Assembly: GCA_021014945.1 (NCBI GenBank)
Contig: MU266606.1
Coordinates: forward strand, 1-33,027
DNA: 33,027 nt
From: Leucogyrophana mollusca
Lineage: Eukaryota; Basidiomycota; Agaricomycetes; Boletales
Direction of reading: 5' to 3'
Part shown: one piece after another, positions 14,728-25,784 of the stretch
Layout: each line of letters starts with the position of its first letter
Numbering within the stretch: the first letter of the stretch is position 1
Notes under the pieces: model-generated
Database searches by the model: none
Told to the model about the DNA's origin: nothing
Seen by the model: the letters and a program-made list of their open reading frames with translations, nothing else
Program-made: the position numbers and the translations under genes

Positions 14728-16571
14728 TCATAATACCGACGAACCAGGACCTTGCGGAGCATCAGCGCCCTGACCGATGAATCCCTGACCTTGCGCATTC
14801 GAGCCGGGAACAGACGGGAGGTTCTTGTCCGACCCGCCTTGTTGGCCACCGTACTGGCCTTGAGATCCCTGCCGCCCAGCTTGGACGCTTGATTGTGTAC
14901 CCTGTCTTTGCTGGCTTCCCTGTTGATCATATCCCGTATCAAACCGGTCTTTGTCGCCTCTCCGCTCGTTCCCAGCTGCGCCCTGACCACCACCAGGTCC
15001 TTGAAGGTGTTGCTGACCCGATCTCGTGTCCTGACCCTGCGTCTCGTTTCCGCCTGCGCTCTGGCCGTACCCGTCACGTCGACCACTTCCAACACCCTGT
15101 CCACCCTGCCTCGTCTCTTCATACCCGCTTTGGACATACTGGTCGTCGTGCTGCCCGTTCTGACTTGCGCCGACGTTTCCAGGCTGACTACCTTGGCGCG
15201 TGCGGTCGTAAGCGCTTTGAACATATTGGTCGTCATGCTGGCCACTCTGCGCTGCGCTGACGGAGGGATCTTGCTTCTGCTGTTTGTGCTTGTCGAACTC
15301 GTGCACGGCACCAGCACCAAGACCAGCAGCGCCGACTCCTGCAGCTGCGTCGCGTCCGTAGTGGTGATCATTCTGAGCCTGCTGACTGCCCGTGGTCGAA
15401 CGAGTCTGATCCTGGTTGCCGGTACGAGTCTGTCCTTGGACGTCTTGTCCGGCATTGCGAGTATTGTCGTATGCGCTTTGGACGTATTGGTCGTCGTGCT
15501 GCCCGCTCTGCGCTGCTCCGACGTCCCCAGGCTGAGCGCCCTGACGAGTGCGGTCATACGCAGTCTGGATATACTGGTCGTCGTGCCGGCCACTCTGCGC
15601 TGCGCTCACACCTGGATCTTGCTTGCGTTCATGCTTGTCATACTCATGCACAGCTCCAGCGCCAACACCAGCAGCGCCGACTCCCGCCGCCACGTCACGG
15701 CCGTAATGGTGACCACCCTGATCCTGCTGTCCGCCTGTGCGGGTGCGGTCAGTCGCACCCTGAGCGTACTGATCATCGCGCTGTCCGCTCTGAGCCGCTC
15801 CAACGTTTCCAGGCTGGGCACCTTGGCGTGTGCGGTCGTAAGCGCTCTGGATATACTGGTCATCGTGGTTGCCAGTTTGCGCAGCGCCGACGTTAGGGTC
15901 CTGCTTGCGCTCGTGCTTGTCATACTCATGCACAGCACCCGCTCCTAAACCTGCTGCTCCAACCCCGGCGGCAGTGTCACGACCGTAATGGTGGTTTTGC
16001 GTCTGAGTCTGGGTCTGTCCCGGCTGGGCTCCACCCGCACCGCCGTACCCTGTGCCGGGTGCCCCAGCATCAACGCCTGCCGTCGTACCAGGACCTCCAT
16101 ATCCTCCGGCACCCGTCGTCCCAGTACCACCATACCCTGTAGCTCCCGCCGCCGCGCCAGTTCCTGCGTTCCCGTACCCTTGTTGCCCTGGTACGCCTAC
16201 TCCTGCGCCGGTACCGACTCCTGTACCTGTAGGGGGTACTTGTCCTTTGATTTTGGCCATCCCTTCGGCAATTTCGGCTCGTCCTTTGGTGGCGAGCTGA
16301 TCGTTCTTGGTTTCTCCCGCCTGGGAACTCGCAACTGTGTCTGCCGCGCCCATTACGGTACCGCGAACATTGTCGCCGATACCTGTGGAGAGGATGTGGT
16401 AAGTTATCGTTAGAAATGAATAGAAGGGGATGTTTGGCTTGCCATGGACGACTTGAACGGCGCCTCTGTAGGTAGATGTGAGTAGGGGCTCGCTACCGAT
16501 GAGTTCTGCACTTACTTGATCTTACTCCCGACTCCACCTCCACTCGAGTTCGTGTTGGGGTTGCTAGTCAT
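14728..16571 (-). CDS. CsbD-like, glycine-rich repeat stress protein
   Basis: Three exons, 16571-16516, 16465-16443 and 16382-14728, give 577 residues. Joining them produces GAVQVVHGIGDNVRGTVMGAADT followed by KNDQLATKGRAEIAEGMAKIKG, which resembles the CsbD-like N-terminal region of basidiomycete proteins. Intron 2 needs a GC donor (GCAAGC at 16442). After a Gly/Thr-rich linker (about 75-155), three long repeats begin with HHYGRDxAAGVGAAGxGAGAVHE and continue with HDDQYxQSAYDRTRQG modules; the tail is Gln/Gly-rich. The composition (Gly, Gln, Asp, few large hydrophobics) suggests a mostly disordered, hydrophilic protein like LEA or other stress proteins. There is no signal peptide. The role is inferred from the family: protection during stress or dormancy. 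A TATA box and an AGGGG (STRE-type) motif at 16727-16731 lie upstream. Confidence 0.82.
15094..15993 (-). repeat. Three-fold internal repeat of the CsbD-like gene
   Basis: Units at about 15993-15712, 15711-15367 and 15366-15094 (residues about 157-250, 251-365 and 366-456). Each opens with HHYGRD and a Gly/Ala-rich glycine-zipper-like run, then DKHERKQDP, then two HDDQY...DRTR modules. The middle unit has an extra 20-odd residues rich in Gln and Thr. Lengths differ, so copy number could vary between strains. Confidence 0.85.
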
Positions 16572-16642
16572 TAGAAAGAATATACAGTTTTATGATGATG
16601 GGTGATGTTTCGTTGGAAGGAAAAGACAAGACGCTTCTCGTT

Positions 16643-16650
16643 CTTATATA
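16643..16650 (-). promoter_or_regulatory. TATA box of the CsbD-like gene
   Basis: TATATAAG on the minus strand, 72 nt before the ATG at 16571, a good distance for a fungal core promoter. Confidence 0.6.
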
Positions 16651-17537
16651 CCTCGCAGAAGACTATACATGGGTATGACGCAAGTATGCGCTCAGGAGCG
16701 GGGCGAGCGGGGAGTGCGCACGGACGAGGGGCAGCATTTGGGAGCTCTGACGATGGGTTGGATGACGACAAGACCTTTAGCCCTTAATTTAGGGTTTACA
16801 TATCACTTTACGCAATTGGGCCTGGTGGCGGTGGCCTCATATGTGATCGGAAATGATCAGCCGCTTCTCGCGTCGGCCAATCCCTTTGCCCCGCTAAAAG
16901 CCACCAGACTTGAGGTCTGAGATCCTGAGAGCTCCTGGGAGTCTCAGCGTGACTGCCATCTGCTCTAGGTCTTGATGGAAACAGCGGGCCCCCCTTTCAT
17001 CCGCAGTACCTTTTTAGCTTTGAGATCACACATCATATTCCGAACTAACCAGACTTTGTGATCTCGTGGCGGTGGCACACTTTTGTCCCCTCAGTGTCAA
17101 GACGATGAAATCATGATCAGAAACCGGTATCATTTGTTTTAAGAAATCTACAGTTAGGTAGAGGTATCTATGGTCATACAAACAGGCAACAGTAGGGAAC
17201 GAGGGCGACACAACACGAAAGGGCAACCAAAAAAATCCCAGAATGGTACATACACTAATTCTACTGGAGGCGCGATGGAAACCGTAAGCACCAGGTATAA
17301 GGTTAGGAATAATGGATGGGAGATATGTGTGCGTTATGATTAAGACAAGTGCGTGGTGATGGGAGTGATGATTGCTACATTACGAGGAAGGTCCATGAGC
17401 CAAATGCTTTTCAATTTTCTGCGTCGTGTGGGTTCGTGTCCGTCGGATGAAAGTTAATGGATAAGGATATGGGCGGTGTTCTTCTGCGTCTCCTCGGCGC
17501 CCGCAATGCCGAGTGCCGCTCTGGTGGTGCTGCCACG
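16651..17537. other. Intergenic region between CsbD-like and DUF6699 genes
   Basis: It should hold the upstream control region of the CsbD-like gene and the 3' end of the DUF6699 gene. The short open frames here overlap and have no recognisable features. A near-palindromic CCCTTAATTTAGGG lies at about 16781-16794. Confidence 0.5.
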
Positions 17538-18191
17538 TCATGAGAGGTTGAGCACCCATACGTCTGGCCCGCGTTTCGTGCTTGAGAGCCCCATGAATTT
17601 GTGGTGCCCTACCAAAAAGTCGACCCGCTTGACCCCCTTCTGCTTCTCGTCCTCATATGTCTCCGCTGTCGGTGCTCGATGGCACCGCTTCGAGAAGGCT
17701 ACCGATACGAGATCCTTAGCCTCTTGCGATGGCAGCGCCTTGTACTCTGGTTTGCTGACGGTGAGACGGAGGAAGCGGTATACCGCGTCGAGAACGTCGA
17801 TGACGGCAACGTATGATGATGAGTTGGCTTGCACGGTGAGCGTCCATGGTAGGACGTCATTTATGAGCGTGAGTGTGGCCATGGGTGGGTTTGTTGCGGG
17901 CTCAGCGAGTACGTGTGGCGGCAGAGCGGAGGGGGAGGAACGGATGTTAGGGGAGAGCGTGTTGGGTGGGAATGAGACGTCGTAGTTTATGGGGGGGATG
18001 CGGGGGTCAAATGCGAGTAGGGGGTGTATGACGACGGGCCCGGTGGGTAGGGGGGAGTATACTTTCTGCGGTGGAGTCCTTGGGCCAGATGATGATGGGA
18101 GTGAGCAGTCGGAGTGCGAGGGGGACGGTGTCGCCGGAGCTGGCGAGTAGAAGATGTTCTCCTCGTTGAAACGTACGTGCTTTCCGGGCAT
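17538..18191 (-). CDS. DUF6699 domain protein (intronless)
   Basis: A single exon of 217 residues. The N-terminal 50 residues are Ser/Pro-rich. The domain follows: HPLLAFDPRIPPINYDVSFPP, ATNPPMATLTLI, LPWTLTV, a YVAVIDVLDAVYRFLRLTV segment, then VKRVDFLVGHHKFMGLSS and the closing GPDVWVLNLS. This pattern is that of DUF6699, a family greatly expanded in mushroom-forming fungi and without an assigned function. No signal peptide or membrane segment is seen. The ATG at 18191 is chosen because it follows a TATA box by about 170 nt and starts a sequence (MPGKHVRFNEE) typical of the family. A second, more divergent DUF6699 gene lies about 7.6 kb away on the same strand. Confidence 0.85.
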   Translation of the reverse strand: MPGKHVRFNEENIFYSPAPATPSPSHSDCSLPSSSGPRTPPQKVYSPLPTGPVVIHPLLAFDPRIPPINYDVSFPPNTLSPNIRSSPSALPPHVLAEPATNPPMATLTLINDVLPWTLTVQANSSSYVAVIDVLDAVYRFLRLTVSKPEYKALPSQEAKDLVSVAFSKRCHRAPTAETYEDEKQKGVKRVDFLVGHHKFMGLSSTKRGPDVWVLNLS

Positions 18192-18360
18192 TGTGATAGT
18201 CTGTCGAAGGTGAACGACAGGTAGTGATATATAGTGTGGAGGAAAGCCTTGCAGCAGGAAACGTAGCGGAGTGTGAGGTGTGTGAACTAGAGACGGGGTG
18301 AGAGTGGTTGTGATTGTTGCGGGGAAAGTGATTTGGAGGACGAACAGATCATCGAGGGAC

Positions 18361-18371
18361 CCTTTTATATA
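18361..18371 (-). promoter_or_regulatory. TATA box of the intronless DUF6699 gene
   Basis: TATATAAAAGG on the minus strand, about 170 nt before the ATG at 18191. This is the clearest TATA box in the window and implies a 5' leader of about 140 nt. Confidence 0.65.
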
Positions 18372-18379
18372 GAGATTTA

Positions 18380-19400
18380 CACAACAGTAGGGCGGGGGCG
18401 CAGCCTCAAATTAGGTCCAAGCATCGCCCGCAGCCGCCGGGGTGTCAATTGACAGATTGGGTGCTCAGATATGACTTGGTTGGTTGGCTTCTTCCCGCTG
18501 TGACTCGCACTGCCCTGATTCGGAGTATTATAGCGCCCGTCCGCGAAGTATATACCTTTTTGAGGAGGACGTGGGGGAGAAGGAGGAGAGCACAGGAATT
18601 TTGGCTGCTTGGTCGTGTGTTTCCTTGGTTTTTTGAGTTTACGACATCCATAAATGGAATATGAACCGAGTGGGACCTGGGCGGGAGCGTCTCTTGGTAG
18701 CATAGCTATTCTTACGGCCCATAGCTATGCTTCGTGCGCTCCAACCCAAGAAAAAGCTAACAGTCTCGAATACTCTCGTCCCGTAGCTATAGCGAGCGCA
18801 GGCGGTGAATACAACAAAAATATAAGTCGGAAAAGGCGCTGGAACCACTGCCAGGGGACCGTACCTGGGCGCTTCTGGTTCTGACTTCTGCTTTTGGAAC
18901 TCAACACCCGATCCCAACAACCGCCCCTGCCTTCACCATGGACGTGCAATCGCGCCACGTCGACTACAGTTTCGCAAAAACTGAAACAAAGAAAGATCAT
19001 CTTGTCTTGATTGTTCAACAGAGATTTGTTCTTGATATAGAGACCCCGAACAACAATCTCCAAATGATGTTGTACCCCACACAGGCGACCGAAGTTTCTG
19101 CAAGAACAACAGTTGAACAACAGCCACAATTTCTTCATTCTGCGCTTTCTTGTCTGTCAAGCGCCTCCAGCGCCAAATTTATCTCCCAGCTGATCTCGAT
19201 TGAACACGTCTTCCAACACGTATGTATGAACGGAGCACGGCTTCGGTTACATGGCTCCCGCATTTGCCAGAAATGCCAGATCAAGCTCTGCGCATGATAT
19301 CTGCGCATTGATTATGGATGCATTTGTAAGTCCCCCTTCCTTTTGTATATGTCCAAACGATAAAATTACTTTCACGGCGCTAACCACCGAGGATATCCTC
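18380..19400. other. Gene-poor region
   Basis: No coding region can be supported. Open frames up to 137 codons exist on both strands, but they overlap in several frames and lack domain-like sequence or consistent splice signals. Confidence 0.5.
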
Positions 19401-19411
19401 CCTGGTCCTCG

Positions 19412-20180
19412 TTGAGTGAGCTCACAACGCAACTCGGAACAAGCGCATCTTCCAACGGGGTCCCGCGTCCTTGTCGGACTGCGTCTCCTTCTTATCCCTC
19501 AAATTCTGCATTACCCTTTCAAGCCATCACTTTGGACATTCCCTGCGTTGGTCCTTTTTTGGAAACCAACCAAGTCCAATCAGGGCCGCGCTGGATCAAG
19601 CGCCTGAGACCCCACAAATCATGCGATTTTCATGTGCACATATCAGCACTGATACCGGGTCGAGGACTCCAGAACACTAACTGGGCGCCGCAGTCATTCA
19701 AGCACGCCGCCGTGCTATTTAGCCTAGAAAACGACTCACAATGGGCGCTCGGAACCGTAGTCGTCTGTCATGTCAGTGCAGATCACGCAGATGGCCTTGA
19801 GAATATATATAACCACTGCCTCGTAGGGACATCCAAGAGCACCAAGCGAACATTACTGCGAATCTCCGAGACATTATCACCCCGCAGTCCACCGAAGACA
19901 AATTGGCAGTCACGGCCGAGGACATGGTTCGCATCAACTGTTGCTAAAAATATATCCGGTTTGGATTGTAAGAGCGTAAGTTAGTATGTTACATTGTTGG
20001 AGTACGCCACAACTTATACTCGCTCGTTTCAGTATTCCCGCTCTCGCTTAGCCGTCATCCCTTCTTTGGGTTCCTCTGCTCTCCCTCTTCTACCTGCCTG
20101 TTTCACCCGATCCCTTGTGGTCCCGCCTTTATGATTGATCCAGACCAAGCCCCCATTTTTGGCATCACACTCGGGGTCTA
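19412..20180 (+). other. Weak candidate for an unknown two-exon gene
   Basis: An open frame runs from an ATG at 19412 for 188 codons to a GTAAGT donor at 19976, and a TTTCAG acceptor at 20031-20032 would give a 57-nt intron, the usual size here. Continuing in phase from 20033 gives about 34 more residues before a stop. The predicted protein (Ser/Pro-rich start, then VVVCHVSADHADGLENIYNH) matches no family I recognise. Part of the sequence resembles repeats at 20040 and 22050, so it may be a repeat remnant with a chance splice site. Confidence 0.18.
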
Positions 20181-22195
20181 ATCCCCTTCCGTTCGTCAGA
20201 TCTCACGTCGGACATGCTTCTCTCGCTCAAGCTAACGATGGACCACAGTAACTTAGCTAATGGACAACGCAGTCGGTCACGACCTTGGTGTTGTCAGCTG
20301 CGTGTGTCAGAAATTGACGCGCGTGGTAATTAATCTTAGATCGACGTAAGACGGTCACTGTTCACTCTTGTCTATCTATGCCGTGACACCTGGAATGTCT
20401 CGTCGCCCGGCTCTTGGTCGCCCCTGCGTCTAAGGGTCTGCGCAGCAGCTGTCACCATCCACTGAGACAGTGGCTGAAACCAATAACCGGCTGAGCTCGC
20501 TGAAATTCATGTTTCCCGTTGTATCCTTGGCTTTTGGCTGGATCATCCCCTCGGCATCTCTCACTCCTGTCCGTATCGTATTTTGATCCGGGGGTGCCAA
20601 CGCACACCACGCCGTCTCTTCCCATCCTACTCGGAAGTGTATGGAAGATCCACAGCAAGTGAGATAAGCGGACTCCTTGTATCCCGAGCGTTCCGTCTGA
20701 CAATGACCCGGTTTGCAGTTGTTAGCAGATATGTCACGGCAGTGAAGGACTTGTCATTCCCCTGCCGGATCAAATGTGTACGGTACAGCCAGTTTTCACT
20801 CCCGCGAACTTCTGCACCGAACATGAGGCTGTCTCTGCGGAGCTTAAGTCCTTTGATTTCAGTCGGTGCATAGCCCATTGTAGAACCAGTACAATGTGGC
20901 GAGTGCGATCACGATCAGAGTTGCTTGTTATATTTAGATCGCTTGTTGCTGGAGCTGTGAGTATCTTAGCGCCGTCTATTTATCTTGCTCATTGTCGCTT
21001 AAAGAAGATATCCACTGGTCAAACAGGGAGCTCATACGTCACAATCGTGCTTCTTCAATCCTGCTCCGAGATCTTCGTCCAGCTCACTTGTGTACCGATA
21101 GGTTCGTATAACTGGTTGTGTCTGCATGCTTCATTCGTCAATTCCTCATCAGCACGAGGCCTGTCTAATAATCCATGATTCCTGGTCGATCGTAGCCTTC
21201 GTCACTCAAGTCGCATCCCCTCTTCCCTTATCCGCCTTGTAACACAGTTGGTGCTGCCAAAAGATGAATCCTGATACGTCTATATGGACGTTGCACGGCT
21301 TCATAATACCACAGCTCCGCGGTGCGCATTGATTCATCAGATATAACCCATATGAGTCGCACACTGCGCTTGCCACAGCTGTATTCGCAGCGACCGAGAG
21401 TCCATCTAGTAAGTCATTTCCGCCTTGACCACGACCAGCGCTAGGGATAACTTCAGGTTGTCAATCACTCACTCAATCCATATCATGCGATCGAGCGCCC
21501 AACCTTATCTGATATCATATTCGCCCAGCACCCTGCCGAGGGTTCCACCGGGTCTATCCGCCCTCTCCCAGCGGCCTGCATCTTTCCGTCCCCAGAAATC
21601 TGAATTTAACCACTGATCAACCGCTTCATTCCCTTCAAGGCCCCATGACCTCGCGGAAACTCCCTTTTGGCTGTCCTCATTAGAACCCAACAAACTTCCA
21701 TCTGAGCTGCGCACCCCGATATGCGATTGACGCCCGCTATTTACCGGTAATGGTAAGCGACGGGCGCCAATGCCGGGTCCAAGCGCCAGTCTTGGTCATG
21801 TCTGTACGTTGCGCGGAGGCGCTATGGATTTAAAATCATAAACTAGTATCCTAAACGGCACGCTCTTTTCAATAGCTAAGATCGCATCCCCCAAAAGTCT
21901 CAGAGCGGAAAGCATGGACGCAGTCGTCGACTCGTAAGGTGGCGTACCTAACTGGCGACAAGTATCCCCCCCAGTTTTTATCACGCTTTTGCGCTGTCAG
22001 GCTCCCCACGATATATAGTCACCCCATTTTACAGAAGGTGTTCCAGCTCCTTTCTCACTTAGCCGTCATTCCCCTCTTTAGGTTCCTCAGGTTTCCTTCT
22101 GTGGATACCGTCCCCAATTTCGAGTGGTCCTCACTTGTTTATGGAACCCAACCACCTCCCTTTCTGTCCCTCGCTCGAGGTCCGGGTCTCATGAT
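19480..22195 (+). repeat. Three diverged dispersed repeats
   Basis: Segments near 19480-19590, 20040-20180 and 22050-22195 share short blocks in the same order. The last two share CTTAGCCGTCAT, then TCTTT and GGTTCCTC, then GTGGTCC and a later CTCG-GGTC block. The first and last share TGGTCC followed by GGAA-CCAACCA. Divergence is high, so these may be old remnants of a mobile element or of a decayed gene family. Confidence 0.35.
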
Positions 22196-25100
22196 ATCTT
22201 AGTAGTAAGTTAACAACACACGCACCAAATCTATCGATGCGCCATGCAAATTTGGCTAACACAATCACGCGGGTCATCAGGTATACCATATATACATGAT
22301 GTATTATGGATCATGGTTGGTTTTTGTCAGCGGCTTGTATCAAAATCAACGCCTACGGCGACCCATCCCGGATTGACATTGGTTGGGTGGTTGCCCGTAT
22401 GCCTAGGCCGTGGCACCACCCTCGTCGTGAGCCGGGTCTTGATAAACTTACCTTGACATCTCAAGGTCTCGATCTGCGCAGTCGCCGCCACCATCTACCC
22501 TCTCTAAGGGTGGTTTGAACGTCAGTAATTTGATGCTGGGTTCGCTGAATTTGTTACTTCCCGGTGCGTCCTTGACCTATTTCCCGGAGTATCCTGAGTA
22601 TCTTTGGCCTGATTCCCGGTGACCTTGATTTTCGGGTAGAATCGACCGTAAGATCTTTTACTCCTGTGCATGAAAATATCTCACCTCGGCCACCGATGTG
22701 AAACCCCGTCTTTTCTCTCCTTCCTCTCAACTCCGCTTGCTAGAATCGATTGGAGCATCCACAGCAAGGGGACTGCCGCACGCCGAGAACCCCGGACGAG
22801 GCCAACTTGCCAAGGGCTGTTCAAGTCCTTCTGAACATCTATTCTGATCGACATTAAAACTCGCTGCAGAAAAGCTTCGCCATTTCCTTGAATAGATAGT
22901 GTATTTATGAATCTACAGTAAATTTATATCTGTTGTGCTCCCGTGGTTTCTGCGTCAAGCGCGGAGTTGTCCTGTGCCAGGCTATCGTTTGTCAAGTTCT
23001 TGGCCATGATTGATGCATAAGTGGTCTGGTCACGCTCGTTAAATCTGATGCGGCAAAACCACTATCATGACCGCACTGGCTTGCCATGATCGGATCGGCG
23101 TATTGCGCTGCAGATGAAAACTGACGCCCTGCATAGCTTGAGTATTTGTATTTTGTTGCACTGGTCATCTTTTCAGCTCCCCGACGGAGCCATACGATCT
23201 GTTCCGCAGAATCCGTCAATCCCATGTATCCCCTTACCTGTAGCCCCCCGACACCTCGACGGGCACTTGAGTCTTCCCCAACGAAGCAGGCTCTTTTGGT
23301 TGACGCTTGCCACGAATAACTACAAGGGAAAACAACACGGTGAGACTCAACTTGTCAAAAAGTTGGGTTAGCGCGATGCCACGCGGAAGAAGCTGTCCTC
23401 ACGATAAGCACCTCTAACGTCGCACGTAGCATCGGGATCAAAGGCCCGCCTTGACTCCTTGCGAAATTGTCTCCGTGATCCAAAGCTTCAAGTTTCGTCA
23501 ATTATGGGCGATATACAATCGTGGTGCAAAAACATGATGAGTAATTGTAGCTTGCTCACCATGACAGTGCCCGTAGAAGAGGCCAAAGCACTTATGAAAA
23601 GAGATATCGCCAGAGTAGACATTGGACACCCCGACCGGAGAAGTCTCGCACTCCGAGGATATCACCAGCCTTGACGAGCTCGCCACCCGGTGGACGCATG
23701 CACGGCGCAGCCGGGCCGTTCCTTAATATCAACGGGCCAGTAACTAGCCGATGCATTGCTGTGTCGGTGTTCTAGCAGTGTGCGGGACGGCATAACGCAC
23801 CTGGGGTCGGTCACCATCGCTAAATTCACTGTAGTGAATCAAACTGAATCAAGGAGCTATTCGTTTCGGATCACCCACCTAACTGCTGAACCCTGAGTAC
23901 AAGTAAATGGGGTCTTTGACGCCACCGAAACATCAGGTTGAGGCACAGACTCGTCCGCACGCTGCTGTAGAATGAAGGCAAAACACGATAATATGGTCAT
24001 CCGATTGCCACACCATGACAGCTCGGCCGCCGAGGCACACCGATGCAGATATACTGCACCCGGTTTAAGTTTTCGAGCTCTCGGCGGTGTTATCCTCAGT
24101 CTGTCGTCCCCCCCCCTTAACGTACGGATGTTGATCTCGGAGAGCAAGAATTCGCCGGCGGAGTATGAAGGACGATTTGATTCCAAAGAAATAAAACCCT
24201 TAAACTACTAGAACCACTGATCAGGTACAGCGACAACGACGAAGATGAAACAGACGCAACGCATAGTGATAAGGGCCTCGACTCTGCAGGAGAGCGCTTT
24301 GTGGCCTGGGCTCTCGAATTCAAGCGTAGCTGTTATACGCTGGGTGGTCGGGGGTTGCCTACTCACCGTGAGGCGACGACGCTGGAGCCGGCAAATGCAG
24401 TCTCTAGAACGCATACGCCAACCACCAGAAGGTGCTTGAGGAGGTGGTTTTGTTACCGTGACGAAACAACAGGACACACCGCAATATCAATCCTCCCTGA
24501 TCGCGTAGGTTGGCTATGGCGAGATACCTCGAATTACTGCATCGTATTGCGTACGACGGACCTCATCCCAGAGCTAGCGCGATAACGCGATGCCTCATAC
24601 ACAGCAGAAAGTTGACGGCTGCTTTGATCACCCGTGCTAGAACTTCAAGTGCGCACAGCTAGATCGATATCAGAGGTGTGCCCTCGTTCCGTAGGAACCC
24701 AGACCTACAGGTTCAAAGGAGCGAGGTCAGCAACTAGGACGTGAACAATCAATCGAGGTATGCCTACCGCACATGCTCCCAACAGAAACAAGATCCTCGT
24801 GTCGCTGCCCTCCCGTCCGGGGGCATCAACCGGGTTGGTTGGGAACTGGGATCGGGACTGAAAAACTTTTGCATCCTGGGGATTCCGGCGACGTCAACGA
24901 ACCCACCGGCGACCACCCGGCAGACGTAAATATGGCACTGTCCCCAACGTAAACTACTGGAGGTGCGTATCCGCGTACCTACCACATCACTGCCTGTATT
25001 CTGCTACACACCTACGAAATCACGGTCAATATCTTCAACGTCCGAAGCCTCTGAGCGCTCACCGAGACATGTAGTTTGAAGTCAACTCCACCAGCAAGAG

Positions 25101-25784
25101 TGAACGCAGTCCGACACCCAAAAGATCTCGCCTTCGCTGCTATGTATCAGCGGGAACTGAGATTGATTGGCTGGTCCTGGAGGAGCGCCACAGGCGTATC
25201 CGTTTCGAGTGGTTCGCCTCAACTTGCTTCGAAATCACCTACCCAACCGGGGAGAACCAGTGAACAACCAAACGTGATCACGGACAACACAGGATGAAAC
25301 ACATCAGCAGACTCACCAAGGAGAGCGCGCGCAGAGGACTCAGATCCCAGCTGCCGCAACGTGACATGACACACACCGCTGGCACGCTGGCGCCAGGCTG
25401 GCCACTTATTGGATCGGTCTGTGGACGAATTGTCGAATCGACTCGTGAACGCTGCGGAACAGATGTGTACAGTGTGCAGTTCCCTAGTGGCGATCATACA
25501 CTTCAGGCTTCGCGTTTTCGTCGCCGGAAAGAACTCCGTGCTTAGAGTCAAAAAACAAGGGTATTGAATTGCAGGGATATCATAAGGAACCTGTAAATGA
25601 TATAGATCATCACCTACTGGGCGACAGTAGAAGATAGGAAGGGGCAGACGCACGTTACTGATGTGTAGCGAAATGGGTGCGTTGAGGATGTCAAGAAGTG
25701 AAAGACCAAGAAGAGAAAGACCATGAAGGGTAACCATATAGTGAGAAAGACCGTGCCCACAACTAACTCCAACACTATAACCCC
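20200..25784. other. Long gene-poor region
   Basis: About 5.6 kb without a gene I can support. The longest frames (for example 25812-25219 minus, 197 codons, and 20774-21178 plus, 134 codons) have mixed composition, no domain, and competing frames on the other strand. One minus-strand stretch near 20880-20940 reads TLIVIALATLYWFYNGL, which is membrane-like, but stops follow at once. This is probably decayed repeats. Confidence 0.45.

Noticed and set aside
14712..15593. 293-codon minus-strand frame
   Set aside because: Alternative frame of the CsbD-like repeats; the Arg/Thr-rich reading has no family features.
14893..15948. 351-codon plus-strand frame
   Set aside because: Antisense to the CsbD-like gene. 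It is open only because of that gene's biased codon and repeat composition, and shows no domain.
16052..16300. Pro/Val-rich plus-strand frame
   Set aside because: Complement of the Gly/Thr-rich linker of the CsbD-like protein.
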